From assembly GCA_025677835.1 (NCBI GenBank), contig JAIXMR010000109.1, positions 1 through 64,000 on the forward strand: a DNA stretch of 64,000 nucleotides. Reading direction: 5' to 3'. Positions 14,917 to 27,237 of this stretch are shown in pieces; within the stretch, counting starts at the first letter, position 1; the number at the start of each line of letters is the position of its first letter. Source of the stretch: Sporodiniella umbellata. Its lineage: Eukaryota; Mucoromycota; Mucoromycetes; Mucorales; Rhizopodaceae. Position numbers and translations under genes: made by a program. The notes beneath the pieces are model-generated. The model was not told the DNA's origin. It worked only from the letters and a program-made list of their open reading frames with translations, and ran no database searches.

Positions 14917-17900
14917 TGGCAATTGCCAATTATGGACATCAAGGCTTTTATCTGTAAACACACATAAAGGACAGTTCAATAAGAAGGATACAAAAGCAAT
15001 TGAGCTCCTTTTGCTTCTTTTTTTTTTTAGCTCTCTTATTTTCTTGGGTGCACAGACCAACAAGTCCATACAATTACAAACCTTTATTTTTTTTTCTTTT
15101 TTGGTGACACTACAGGATATTTCGAGATTAGTCACGTATTTTTGAAAAACATAGCGCAGTTAAAAAAATCAAGCACTAACTAAAAAAAATACCGGGCACT
15201 AACTAAAAAAAAATCGGGCACTAACTAAATAAATATCAAGTATACATGCAAAATACAAAACCATACAGGGCAAAGTTACGCTTGCATCAATGTTTTGTTA
15301 AAGAATATGAATAGCTTTAAAATGTCTTCATTTTTTTCTTATAACGGTGTTGGGAACTTGGCTGACGAAAGTAGTGATAAAGTGGTAAAACGCCAAATAG
15401 AGGTAGATAGTGAGGAATGCCCTTTGACTTTGACAACTCACTTTGTATTGCACCTAGATTAAAGACAGTTCAAAGAGATATATCAGGAAAGGGATACGGC
15501 TGCCAATATGAATCTATTCAGCCCATATAATACCCGAAATTGCGTAGGCCATAGTTTATTTGATCTTGGTCTTGTGACTTTTTTTATAGAGCAAGTGGTT
15601 CATTTGATAAACAAAGTATATACATACTCAAACACTGAAACGTGTCGATGAAGGGGGGGGGGAATCTCTGCTAATTATTAAAGGACAACAATCTTTTTGA
15701 TAGCAAAAACATTCTCTGGTTTTCAGAGCGGTGCTCTTTAAAAAAAAAATATTTGTTGGCTCCATGCCACATATCAATACAGTAAAGATGTATACAACTA
15801 AAGAGCTGTTGGGCAATCCTGAAAAACTCTAAAGTAACTGCTCTCGCGAGTCAAAATAAAGTATACTTTGGGTCCTCTAAGGCGTCACCCAAACAAGAAA
15901 TTGTCTGTTTGATTTTCTCCTATAAAACAGAGCACCGACGATTTTTGCAACAAAATGTAATTAGACTTAAAGATGAGCAAAAAGATGATTCTGTAAAATT
16001 TTCTCTATAGCAAGTGTTAAAGTTAACATTTTCAATCTTTAGTACTTTAGCAGCACAAGTCTCATTGTATGGCTCATAGTGAAGGAATTGTGTTTGACTC
16101 AATCAAAAATTGGTCGCCGAGAATCCTTTTAGTTTATTTTGACTTTGTGTTTTTTTTTTTTGACTGTAACCACACAGCATATAAAACTACTCACAGCACT
16201 ACCTTTTTAATACTGCTCTTAAAAATTCTGTTTTAGCCTGTACCTGTCTCTCTTTTAGGCGTTAGTTTTAGATGAGAAAAACTTGTTCAATTTTTGTGAT
16301 TTGGGGCTTGCCTTTTGGGGTGATTGGGCGCAAAGTAAATAAAAGTCAGTAGTATCCTTCTACAGACATAAGAAAAAAAAAATGAAACATAATATAGAAA
16401 GAAAACAGTTTCAAAGACAAGTGACCATCAGATCCTGCAAAGTAAGTCAAACTAAAAGCCACATGTACCGAAATAAGAAAAAGGGACTAGTATAATCTTT
16501 AGAGAGCCAAAAAAAAAAAAAAAATATCTCAACATGTAACTAATGTAGTCCTTGCTAAAAAAAATCATAGTTGTAAACGACTGCTCTTGTTTTTGTATTG
16601 TTCGTTGACATTTTTTGGACAAAGAACAAAACGATTTTTAGGCTAAAAAGTAGACTCTGACTGATTTTTATATAATCGAGCACTGACTAAAAATTCTTTT
16701 TGTAGGATTACCCTGTGTCATATAACATTATAGCTATTCGTAAAAAAAATCTGTCTTGAATCCAACTATAGTAGATGTTTTAAACAAACTGTCATGCTTT
16801 TTTGTAAATTTTTTGTCTTTGTTGAGTAGCCAGTAACGGCCTGTTGACCTGAAATCCAACTCTGTTAATAGGGGCACCAGAAAAAAAAAGTTCTAGTACC
16901 AATGACCTTGTCACGGCACTTGAAAACATTATTCTTCAAAATTGTATAAACATCTTCAGATTTAGGCTCATTCAAACACAAACTATTACAAACAAAAGCA
17001 GTATTTTGTTTTGTCAAAAATAAACAAAAAAAAACTCATTTTACTAAAGCGTTTTTAAGCTATAAGACGGTTCAAAATCTTTTTTTCTTAATAAAATATA
17101 TCAATTAGCTAAACCAAGCCAGACAGCCCTTCTTTTAGTACAAGAACATACCAAAACTAAACTTGTATTGGTAACTGTCTTTTTGAAAATAGCATTCAAT
17201 TATTCGTCTGCATAACACATGATTAAACTTGTCATGAATAATGTAAAGGGAATAATGATTTGAAGCTTGACGTCTGTGAATAGTAACATTTGCAAGCGTC
17301 AAAAGAGATTTTTCTATCTACTGAATAGGGACGAATATCCCTTGGGGACGATAAAAAGTACAACTAAAACCTTGGTATTTTAGAATCTGTATTTTTCTCT
17401 AGTTTAATTGTAGGTTAGGTTGATTAAAGGAAACTTTTAGAAAAAACTTTTTTTTTTTGCTAGCTGAAGCATTTTTTGCCACTTTCTGTACTGAAGCAAA
17501 AACCGTATAGTTTATTTAGTCTGGAATATTCATGTTGAATCAACCCATAGAACGCTTTCGAAATTGACGTAGTATAATTCCTTGTACTTTTTATTGTAAA
17601 ATGGGACATTAATTTTTTAAACAATGGACTCTAGACTAGCACATAATAGTATAATTCTCTTTAAAGTATAGTTATCAATAACATACTGAGTAGCAGTACA
17701 TTGATACTCTTCTTTTTTGTCTTTACCAATGGCTCACTCTGGGTCACTGGAATATACCAAGAGTAATCTTTAAACGCATCGACAGTAACTTTAAATGAAC
17801 TATTTAGTATTTACTTTAGAGCTGCTGCTATAGCTTCCGAATAAACCAGAGATATTCTGTACTGTAATTACAGGAGGGAATTGGTACGTTCTGACAAGCA

Positions 17901-20497
17901 GAAAATTCTATCTACAGCTGCAATACTCAACAGAGTTGTCTTCTTTCCCTCGGCTTGTTTCCTCTTTTCGAGAATGCTTTGTTCTCAGCTCTTTTGTTTT
18001 TTATTTCCCACTTGGCAGTGTTGACTCCGACGTTTAGAGTAACAAAGAGGTTGACCTTACCGTTTTTACTAGAAAAGAATTACAATCATTAAATGCACTG
18101 ACAGGATTGTATGTCCTAAAGAACTTTTTCTTTTGAAAAAGCTATCTGTATATTATGGAACCCTGAAGCCATCATTCAATGCATACTGAGACTATCAAAA
18201 ACAAATAAGCCTAACGCACTGTACCTTTTTTTGTTTTGGGAATATAATGGTTCTAAAAAATGTGTACTATAAACTGCTACACAAAATAACTCATTGCAAA
18301 ACATTTGTTTATAACAATGCCCGAGTCCTTCAATTAAAAGAATATGTCTGTTATCTGCTCTTTAGACTTTGAAAAAAAAAAAAAAAGAAGGGAGGAGCAG
18401 CATTATGGCCACACATTTTCTGTAGGCTCTTTCTAGTAGTATAGGTCTCTAGGACTTTAACCCAACAAACCGTATTATCATTAGGTATTCCTCTATTGAA
18501 TAAAAAATCAAGGTTTAAAAATGATCTTGTACCGTCAGCCATATTCCGATGTGTTTCTATCATCAATATGGAAAGCACACTGGCCTCATAGGGTATCCTC
18601 GATCATACCACACACTGGAAGAAAAGAAAAGTGGCAACACAGTGATATATTGGCAAGTCCTTGGATTTTTAATAAGGGATACCATTGTCCCTTAATCGCA
18701 AAAAAAAAAAAAAAAAAAATAGCATATTTCAAATAGTTTTACAAACTATTTTGGCTAATTGACTTTCAATGGAGGTAACACGTTACTCTCCATTCAAAAA
18801 AAAAAATTCTGTATTCTAAGCGGGGAAAGATTTATCCTCTGTTACGCCTGATTCTCCTTAAGTCAGTAATTCTTGGCAAAAATAGCCTATGTGTTGTCTT
18901 TGTATTTTTATATGAATTATTGTTTGTTTATTTTTGAAGCTGATTTCTAAAGCGATTGAGAAAATAAAAAAGATATGTATGTGTGAGAAAGTAATAATGA
19001 AGGTAAGTATAGAATGATGTCTACCTCCCAAAATGGGTTACATTCAATTAAGTTTCTCTCTGAGGTTTTCTCACCCACAATCACTCCCTTTCTTTTGCCA
19101 TTGCCTTATATCTCTTCTCATTACCAAAGATTCTTTTCTAATATTCCCGTTCTTCTTTTCTGCTGATTTGTTTCTTTCGATACATTCCAACAGACTGGCT
19201 AAATCTATCATCTGAAAAGTGGATATTATAGAATCCAGATAGATTTTTTTCTGTAACCCAGAAAATTAAGTTATGCAGCTATTCTTGAAAGACTTGACCA
19301 AATAAAGAAAAAACTCTTTTTTTAATTTGACTGATTCAGGGGTGCTTTATGAAACAAAAAAGAGGCATTGAAAAAGAACGATACTTTCAAATTTCAGGGC
19401 AAACAAAAAGACAGGTAGGTCAGGCCTTTTTCTGCTTTGTATTGTAAAAGGATAATTAATAATACCAAATAAAGTCAGTGAACTAAAGAAGCCTCAAAGC
19501 CATCTGTCTTGCATCAAAATAAATTATATTGCGTGAAGAAAAGTCAATATTTTGTGGAAAAAAAAGATCCATCTCTCTCTCTCTCTCGCTCAATCTACTT
19601 TACATTGTATTTGACAGGCAACGAACAAACTCAATACTTGAAAAATGTTTTTCATTCCGATGTTACTCAAGTTAGAAGCCATTTGATGCAGTCTACAGAT
19701 CCCGGATGGAGTGACCAGGCTGTACTATGAATTCTGACAATTCGAAAAAAAGAGTCAAATAAACCAGAGATCTAAGACAATATCTTTAAACCATCTAAAT
19801 TAACACTATTCACTATATAAAGGGTGATGTTCAATGCCCTTATTCTTTATCTAATGGCAGTAATAGTAATTGCTTTTTTTTTTTTAGTGGATTGAAACAA
19901 AGTCAGTTTTAAGAACAGATAATTATAAACAAGAGGCAAGGTATTTGTGGGTCAGTGAGATGCACGTGATTGATAACTCGAACAATAAACTAAATTAACC
20001 TAAAAAGAGAACATTTAGGCCTATTCTTGACAACACGAGGTAACAAGCCTTAAATTTGTGTGCATGTATATATATGTATATACAGGTGTAAATAAGTGTA
20101 TGTGCGAACAATAGAAATGGCAGAAGCGTAATTTAGAGTTTTAAAGCCTTTATGAAATCTGTAGTAACCCAAGAAATAATAACAATAATAATAATATAGC
20201 TTTCACTTTACACAAATTTTTGTCATACACTGCCTTACATATTAAATATTGGCAATTTATTTATTCACTTTCTTTCTTTTCTTTTCTCTCTTTACTCTTC
20301 TTTTTTTCGAAAAAAAAAAAAAAAAAAAAAGACTTTTCTACAAAGCCCACCCCTTCCCTTCCCTTATACATAGCTTTTTTTTTTTGTTTTTTTTCTGATA
20401 TTTTCAATAATTTGTAAATTCTATAATTTGTAATTGTACAGAAAGAAAAAGAAAGATCATATCAACCAAGCAACAATCAAACAACAGCTTTTTTAAA
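14638..20497. other. 5.9-kb gene desert
   Basis: AT-rich sequence with no ORF that shows a recognisable domain, and no splice-linked exon chain that I could find on either strand. It contains homopolymer runs and a short tandem array (15173-15229). The composition looks like decayed sequence rather than a compact promoter. Non-coding transcripts cannot be assessed from sequence alone. Confidence 0.6.
15173..15229. repeat. Three-copy GCACTAACTAAA array
   Basis: The 12-mer GCACTAACTAAA occurs at 15173, 15196 and 15218, with spacing of 23 and 22 bp. Copies 2 and 3 are preceded by CGG and the copies are separated by A runs. A related GCACTGACTAAA lies near 16677. Function unknown. Confidence 0.85.
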
Positions 20498-21602
20498 ATG
20501 CAATTAAAAACCTTTTCTTTGGTCACTTTAGGCCTCATATTTTTAACTCAATGGGGAGTTCAAGCTGTTGATGACACTGATTTGATAGAAGGACAAGAGT
20601 TTTCTGAATCTTATCTTTCCGCTTTTAGTCAAGAAGATCAGGAACCTGATTTTGAATTGTCCGATGAAACTGCCCCTTCCCATCATTTTGAAAAGCGTGG
20701 CGTGAGTTGCTCAAAATATCATACGGGTAAATAATAAAAAGAAGGATCAGAAACTTACATTATGGAAATACTCACTTCTTTTCTCTCTAGCCAAGGGCAG
20801 TGACACTTGTATCTCTCTTTCCAAAAAGTACGGTATCTCTCTCAGTACATTTTACGGTCTCAATTCACGCGTCAACAAGAGCTGTACCAATATTATTAAC
20901 GGCAAAAAGTACTGTGTAAAGAAATCATCATCAGGTGGCAAAAAAAAAAAGACGAGTAAGAAGTCGACCAAAAAGAAGTCTAGCAAGAAAAAGAAGTCTA
21001 GCAGTAAGAAGAAATCATCCAGCAGTAAAAAGTCTGGCAAAAAAGAATCTCGCAAGAAGCTTCAGACCAAATCTGCCTTCACCTACTACTGGATTGCTCA
21101 GCCTGACGATTACAAGTCCGGAGGTGGTAATGTAGCTGTCAAGACCTGTAGCGGAAAGAAGATTGCTTCTGTTTCTGAACATTACGCTGATGCCTTGGTT
21201 ATGGAAGGCACAGGCGTAGTGGGCTCCAAGATTGTCAATTTGGGTGGCTGTACTTGCTCTAACTACAAGTGTTTTGAGCTTGTAAACCGTAAAGACGACC
21301 CTTATGGTCTTACCTCTTATGATTCTCCCCTTCGTCCCTATGTCACTATCGCTTCTAACGATATCAAGAGAAACACAAAGATTTACGTTCCTTCTCTTGT
21401 TGGCTGGAAGATTCCTGGTACCAACAAAAAGCACAATGGCTGTCTCTTGGTAGACGATCAAAGCTGGAGCTTCAGTGGAAAGCATATCGATTTCTACGTT
21501 TATTCTATGTCCAACTATCAAAAATTAGATAAGGCTCATTCTGTTAACAAAGTGGATATATATGAAGGCGGATCGTGTAAACTTCTCAACTACATGCCTT
21601 AA
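20498..21602 (+). CDS. Secreted LysM protein with Lys/Ser linker and 3D/RlpA-like C-terminal domain
   Basis: Exons 20498-20726 and 20791-21602 (GTAAAT...CTCTAG, phase 1) give 346 residues. A signal peptide (about 1-23, ending WGVQA) and an acidic propeptide end at a Kex2-type KR site (HFEKRG). A LysM domain follows (about 69-112: CSKYHTAKGSDTC, YGISLSTFYGLN, NGKKYCV), which should bind chitin or other GlcNAc polymers. A Lys/Ser-rich linker (about 113-150) leads into a Cys-containing C-terminal domain. Its motifs IASNDIKRNTKIYVPSL, LLVDDQSW and GKHIDFYV resemble the 3D/double-psi barrel seen in RlpA, MltA and expansin-like proteins. Wall binding or remodelling is inferred; catalysis is unproven. 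The linker would be strongly cationic. Confidence 0.82.
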
Positions 21603-22376
21603 AAAAACATCCTTATTGTTTTCATTATGGTTGTTTTCAATAAACCTTCATGTTGCACTTAATTTATTTAATGTCGAAATTATTAAACTCATTTTTCTAT
21701 ATTCTGGTATTTTTTTCTTTTCGGCGGCCAACTTTGTTGCACCAAAAAAAAAAAAGGGTGACTTTACCGCAACAGAGATAAAGTTTTATCTTTTTGAAAG
21801 GGTATATGATATGTATACTCTTTTATTTTTACAACTTTTGTTCAGGTTAGGAACTAATGTATATGGTTGCATACAAGACAATAGCTCAAATAAATTATTA
21901 AATTTTTGTGTCACACCAAAACATCTGTGGGTTGCATAACACTACAATAAACCTGAAGGCAAAGGCTTAGTCTCACATCAGGCTGTAGTGCCTGTGTGAC
22001 AAGCCAAGAAAGGGGCGGTCTTTGTCAATGTACGTGTTATTTAGGCAAATGGTTGGAATAGAAAACGCTTTATGAAAATCATTCCTATGGTTTAAGACGT
22101 CCGTAAACCTACCCAATACACACAGCAAGGGCAATAATAATTGCAATAAACAACAAACCATGTGAATTTATTCATGTTATATTTGCACGTTTATTAAACA
22201 CATGTCTCTTTTTCTTTTCTCTTTCTTTACTTGTATCTTTCATATTCTATTTTTTACCTCTTTCTCCTAATAAAGAAAGGCTGAAAAAGAAAATACACTT
22301 TTTTTCCTATTTGTTTGTATACTAACCTGAGCACAAAAAAAAAAAAAAAAAAAAAAGGTGTGTATGTGTAATATTT
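21603..22376. other. Intergenic region between convergent genes
   Basis: AT-rich 3' flanks of the LysM gene (plus strand) and of the truncated helicase gene (minus strand). I looked here specifically for a missing helicase C-terminal domain on the minus strand and found none. Confidence 0.65.
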
Positions 22377-23466
22377 TCACTCTTCACATTTTATTTCCAC
22401 AGGTCTTTTCAACCTTTTCAACCAGTTTTTAAATAACGGATTTTCCACCTCAGTTGCAGTCGTACACATCCATTGTCTATTTCGATCCTGTTTGATTTTC
22501 CCCATCACCTTTTTCATCTGTACACCATGTGTCGACCATAAGGCTTCTGCTTCATCCAACACAACCATCTGTAGATTCCAAAGTCTTAGTAATTTTGGAT
22601 GATCTGTTGCGAGTTCCAACAGGCGGCCTGGGGTGGCTATCAGGATCTGCGCTCCTTTTTTGAGCCGATAGAGTTGATTAGGCAAGGCTTCTTTCCCTAC
22701 TAAAAGGGCTGTTCGGGTATTGACGAGACCAAAAGCCAATCGTTGGCAGATGGCCTCGGTTGCGGTAGCTATGGTTTGTGTGGGAGTAATAATGAGCGCG
22801 TAAGGACCTGCACGTCTTTTGTGTCCATGCACCAACGACATGGACTGAACATGAACCAGAGTAGGAATCAACATACCCACCGTCTTGCCTGAGCGTGTGG
22901 GTGAAAGTGCTAAAAGATCTCGACCTGCGAGTGCGACTGGCACTGTCTGACGTTGGATGCTTGTGGCAGAAAGCCAGCCGAGACTCTCAATGTTTTTCAA
23001 CAAGGTCGGATTCAACGTAAGTTGCTCAAAGCTTGTCAGCGGTTTCGGAACCTGTTCCCCCTTCACTGTCAACCGATGTGCTTTTAACATGAGTGATAAG
23101 GGCCGCTTGCCTAGAATAGCAACAGAGACAGGCTCTTGATAATGTGTAAGTTTAGCGTGAAGCGTATCCGCTGTATAATCAAAAAGTAATTGGGGAATCG
23201 CTTCTAATCTTTGTTTTTTTTTAAAGAGCCGGGAACAAAGGCTCTTGTTGACTTTTTGACATTCTAAACTTTGTTCCAGCATGTTGGAATCTTGAATAGG
23301 ATCTCCCTCCCCCTTTCTTCTTTTTTTACCTACAAACGTGCTGTTGTGTATCTTCATTTAGATATTCTCCAAATTTTCCACATATAACACAGACAATCTC
23401 TTCTTCTTGAGCTAATCGTTGATCTGAACAAAACAATTTCATCTCTTCCGCTTTTCTTTTCGTCAT
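22377..23466 (-). CDS. Truncated DDX59-like zf-HIT DEAD-box protein (probable pseudo-helicase)
   Basis: Exons 23466-23330 and 23268-22377 (intron GTAAAA...ACAAAG, phase 2) give 342 residues. The N terminus carries a zf-HIT-like Cys motif (VCVICGKFGEY ... HVCSLECQK), which combined with a DEAD-box core identifies the DDX59 type. The RecA1 lobe follows, but its motifs are altered: motif I reads SPTRSGKT instead of the usual TGSGKT form, PTRELA is PTQTIA, motif II is DEAE and SAT is TAT; only TPGR is intact. The second lobe (HelicC), needed for ATP-driven unwinding, is absent and the ORF stops soon after motif III. It may be a non-catalytic RNA-binding remnant, a decaying copy, or, less likely, an assembly artefact. 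DUF4112 diverges upstream. Confidence 0.75.
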
Positions 23467-23701
23467 TTTGAGGACAAAAAAAAAAAATTTAAAAAATTTA
23501 AAAATTTAAAAAAATCCAGAATAAAATACGCGAGAATGACGAAAGGGTATAGAGAGTGGTCCCATTATTCGCTTTTTAAGCTTCTTTACTCTGGCTTTTT
23601 TTTTTTTGGTGGAGAATATATATATATATAGTCTTGAACCTTTTCTCTTTTTTTTTTTTTTTTCTCTCTTTTTTTTTTTATAAAGCAATAATCAAAATTG
23701 A

Positions 23702-24304
23702 ATGAAAGATTTATTAGTAAAACAAGCAGTGAAGTCCATGACACGAGGTTCAGAAAGTCAACCTAAAGACAATCCTCAAAAAAACCATCACCAACATCAT
23801 CACCATTCAAGAGAAAAACCTTTAACCGCTGAAGAACATCGCGTATTAAAAAAAGTAAAGTCAAGAGCACATCTTTACGATAAAGGTCTTTCCTGTTGTT
23901 GTTTTAAGGTGGGCTTAGATGGAATCATAGGTAAAAACAGGGCTTCTTTTTCTTTTTTTTTTTTTGGGTTTACTATGTTTACATTGATCCTATTTTTGTG
24001 TAGGGCTTATCCCTGTGATAGGTGACTTTGTGGGTGTGTTTTTGGCTTTAATGCTGGTTCGTACAGCAATGCAATTGGATTTACCTAAACATATTGTATC
24101 AAGAATGATGATGAATATAGCTATTGATTTTGCAGTAAGTACTTTTTGTTTGATTTGCGGAGTAAGAGACTAAGGGACGATCTTTTTTTTTTCCCGCAAA
24201 ACTAGATTGGATTAGTGCCAGTAGCTGGTGATCTGCTTGACATCATGTACAAATGTAATACAAAAAATGCCGAACTATTGGAAGACTATCTTAAAAAAGG
24301 ATAA
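23702..24304 (+). CDS. DUF4112 membrane protein
   Basis: Exons 23702-23930, 24004-24134 and 24206-24304 join in phase to 152 residues. The C-terminal half has the DUF4112 features: GLDGIIGLIPVIGDFVG, then a hydrophobic helix, LPKHIVSRMMMNIAIDF, and a second GLVPVAGDLLD hairpin followed by a charged tail. The paired glycine/proline-rich hydrophobic segments suggest a small integral membrane protein. No biochemical function is established for the family. The N terminus is basic and contains a His-rich run (HHQHHHH). The start ATG follows a T-rich promoter shared with the divergent helicase-like gene (235 bp between starts). Confidence 0.85.
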
Positions 24305-24415
24305 ATACCACTTATAAACATAATAATAATAACAATAATAACAGTAATCCTAATCGTTGTAAAATAACAATAAAACATACTTTTGTTTAAAAAAAATCAG
24401 ACTTTTTATATATAT

Positions 24416-24454
<39 letters not shown>

Positions 24455-24455
24455 A

Positions 24456-25700
24456 TCAAACAAAAAGAGAATACGCATTCAAAATCAAATACTCTATCAC
24501 TGCATTCTTGTAGCTCATATCAATCAATTCTCGGCTGGCGTCCTCATCTCTCATTAGCGTAGGACCAAAAATCAAAGCCAAATTTTTACTTGTCATCAGA
24601 TTCTTTGCGTTTTGTTCTTGAACACTAAGAATCAAAAAGTTAGGTAAAAAAAAAAAAAAAAAAAAGCGGGGGGTTTAAAAAATCAAAGTTTACCTATGTA
24701 AATGTTTCATCAGCATTTCAAGTGTGTCATAGTTTACTTGCGGTAACTGTGACATGAGTTCAAAAAACTTGTCAGACTTTTCTTGTGTGTTATCAATGGC
24801 TTTTAAGAGGAAAAGATGAGCAAGGAAAAAAAAAAAAAAAAAAAAAAAAGAAAAAAAACAGACCAATCGATTGATAGAATACTTACAAACCGCCTGAATC
24901 AATTTAGGATATAATGTAAATGTCAAAAGAGGAGTAGGTAGCTCTCTGAAATACAGCTTGAGGACACTTGTGATGGATCCAATATCATTCACTGTTTCAC
25001 GATCTTCCAGGTCTAGAGGCAAACCGGATTCAAACGAGTGTTGTATAGACTTCATCTGAGTTGCACCGCCCGATTTTCGATAGATTCCTTCAGAAAGCAT
25101 TCCTCGTTTTTCGACAGCCTCGATACACTGTACGATAATCAAAGGTATTGCTCTTTCTTCATAGCCCGCTCTTTGGCTTAAGTCTTGTCCAAATAAACTT
25201 TCGGTGATACAGTTAGTCGAGACATGGGCCAGACAGCGTCCGTGTGTGGCACAGGCACAGACAGTACACCTTAACTCTTTTAATCCCCATAAGGTATCAC
25301 TACACACATCGCATTTGATAGGCCTTAGAAACGACGCGGGTTGAAATTGGTGTCTGTCTTGAGGCTGTGTTTTCTTTAGTTTGGAAAACATGGCTTTTTT
25401 CAGCTTGAAACCTGTGCGTACCTCGGACGACTTGCGTTCGGTCGAGTTACGCTCGGTTTGTTCAGATAGACGACGTGAGAGATCGTTGTTGATCTCGGTT
25501 AGTTGGGCATTCTTGGTGTTGAGCATGACCATTTCGTTCAAAACCTCGTCACGAGAACTTTCGAGTAGTTGAATATCATGTCTTAGATTATCTCTTTCAG
25601 ACTCTAAAGAAGCGATCTCCGTAGAGGTTACCCAAGCAGGACTACGGTTGGAATAAGGGCTTAGTATCACGGATCGATTTTCTCAAAAGGACCGCCCAAA

Positions 25701-25735
<35 letters not shown>

Positions 25736-26891
25736 CAGAACCAGCTGATATCTCGGTTAACAATTGATCCCGATAGATCTTTAAATCTTCACAGGTCTTA
25801 TTTAAATCGGCACGCATCTTGGCCATGCGAGTGATTTCCTGCTGTTGTTTTGTCTCGAGTTCTTGACAATTGACTTTTTTCGAAGCAAAATAAATATCCC
25901 ATTGGTGTCTGAACCTCAAGAGTGTTTGTTCATGTTCCTGACGAAGCATTACTTCTTTTGCAAATTCCTCTTTGGCTCGACCGAGTTCTTCTAATGCCTC
26001 TCTTAGCTGGATTTGGTTGGGCGTTTCTGAAAAATCGATAAGTGATTCAAGATACTGAGAGGCTCGTGTAATCTTGTCTGCACTTTCCAGATTGGCCCCC
26101 AGCTTTTTGGTCAAGTCAGTCAGTTCGGTAGACTCGTTCTCAAAAAACGAAAAGAGAGGCATGTTGTTTGCGACAGAAGCACTGGATGAGTTATTGCGTG
26201 AATGATTGGGTGTGGGTGGACTTGGATCAGGCTATAACAACAATGAAGGGGGGAAGCGGTTTGAGGAGAAGTGACATAAGAAAAAGCTTATTTTGTTGAC
26301 TTACTTGCTTCTTCTTTTCTTGTCTCTTTCTTGCTTTTTCAGCCTTCCTCTTCTCATGACACGGTGTACAATGAATACCCTTTAAATAACACAAATTGAG
26401 TTTACTGCGATCACCTTTGGGTTATATACGCTTTTTTTTTTTTTTTTTTTTTTTTGACATGTATCAAGAAATTACTTTGCTGGTTTGTGTAAAGACTAAT
26501 TCATCAATTCTCTTTTTACAAGAGACACAGCGAAAACAATCCGTGTGATAAGCCTCATCGCCTATAGAGAGAGGTTTTTTTTTTTTAAGAAAAAGGAAAG
26601 AGGGGTAGCAGAGGTTACCTGTCATGACTGCTTCATCTTTGATAATGTCTTTACAGACATGACAACAATAAGAGCATTTTTCACAAACAGGCTTGCCATC
26701 GGATAACAATAACAAATTCGAGTCACACTCCACTGGCTGAGAACAGCTTTTGCATTTGAAGCTTTTAAAAGTTATTAGTTTATTCCTTATTATTTGTAAT
26801 ACCATTCTAGATGAAAAGAACAAGATCCAAAAGCAACCACAGGCCCTTCAACAATATCTAAACTACATCCTGTGCAAATAGAAGATGACAT
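24456..26891 (-). CDS. LIM-LIM-C1-RhoGAP protein (Rho GTPase-activating protein)
   Basis: Eight exons, 26891-26803, 26761-26619, 26561-26476, 26379-26305, 26231-25735, 25641-24887, 24799-24694 and 24624-24456, keep phase throughout and give 639 residues. Two LIM zinc-binding domains come first (ICTGCSLDIVEG...CFKCKSC; CHVCKDII...CFRCVSC...GIHCTPCHEKRK). Next is a long coiled coil (about 155-335), then a C1-type zinc finger (HQFQPASF...CDVCSDTLWGL...CTVC). A RhoGAP domain ends the protein, with the arginine-finger loop GIYRKSGG, KLYFRELPTPLL and LALIFGPTLMR. Fungal LIM-RhoGAPs (Rga1/Rga2) act on Cdc42 or Rho1 at growth sites. C1 domains usually bind lipid, so membrane targeting is inferred. 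Confidence 0.9.
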
Positions 26892-27237
26892 AGTCTTTTA
26901 AAATCCAATTGATATTGGGCGTGCGTATGTTTTAATGTGTAAAAGAAACAAAAAAAAAAAAAAAAATGCACAAAATAAAATTTAAGAAAAAAAAGACCTA
27001 AAAAGAAGAAAAAAAGAGGTAATAATAGAAACAGGAGTTTTGTATAACGCCAATAAAACAATTATAGAGATTTTCTTGATATATTGTGTTCCTAAGCACT
27101 CTTGGCTCTTCTCCATAAAGACAACGCATGAGTTTTAATTTTTAATTGCTCTGTCATTTTAATGAGGGGGTCTTGATTCTCAAAATTTATCTTTTTTTTA
27201 TATATATATATAAACGTCAAAAAAAAAAAAAAAAAAA

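Noticed and set aside
18521..18736. 71-residue plus-strand frame in the first desert
   Set aside because: It looks protein-like in part, but has no domain, no neighbour exon and ends in a poly-Lys run from an A tract.
21562..21939. Plus-strand frame downstream of the LysM gene
   Set aside because: It overlaps the LysM stop in another frame, is AT-rich, crosses homopolymers and shows no domain.
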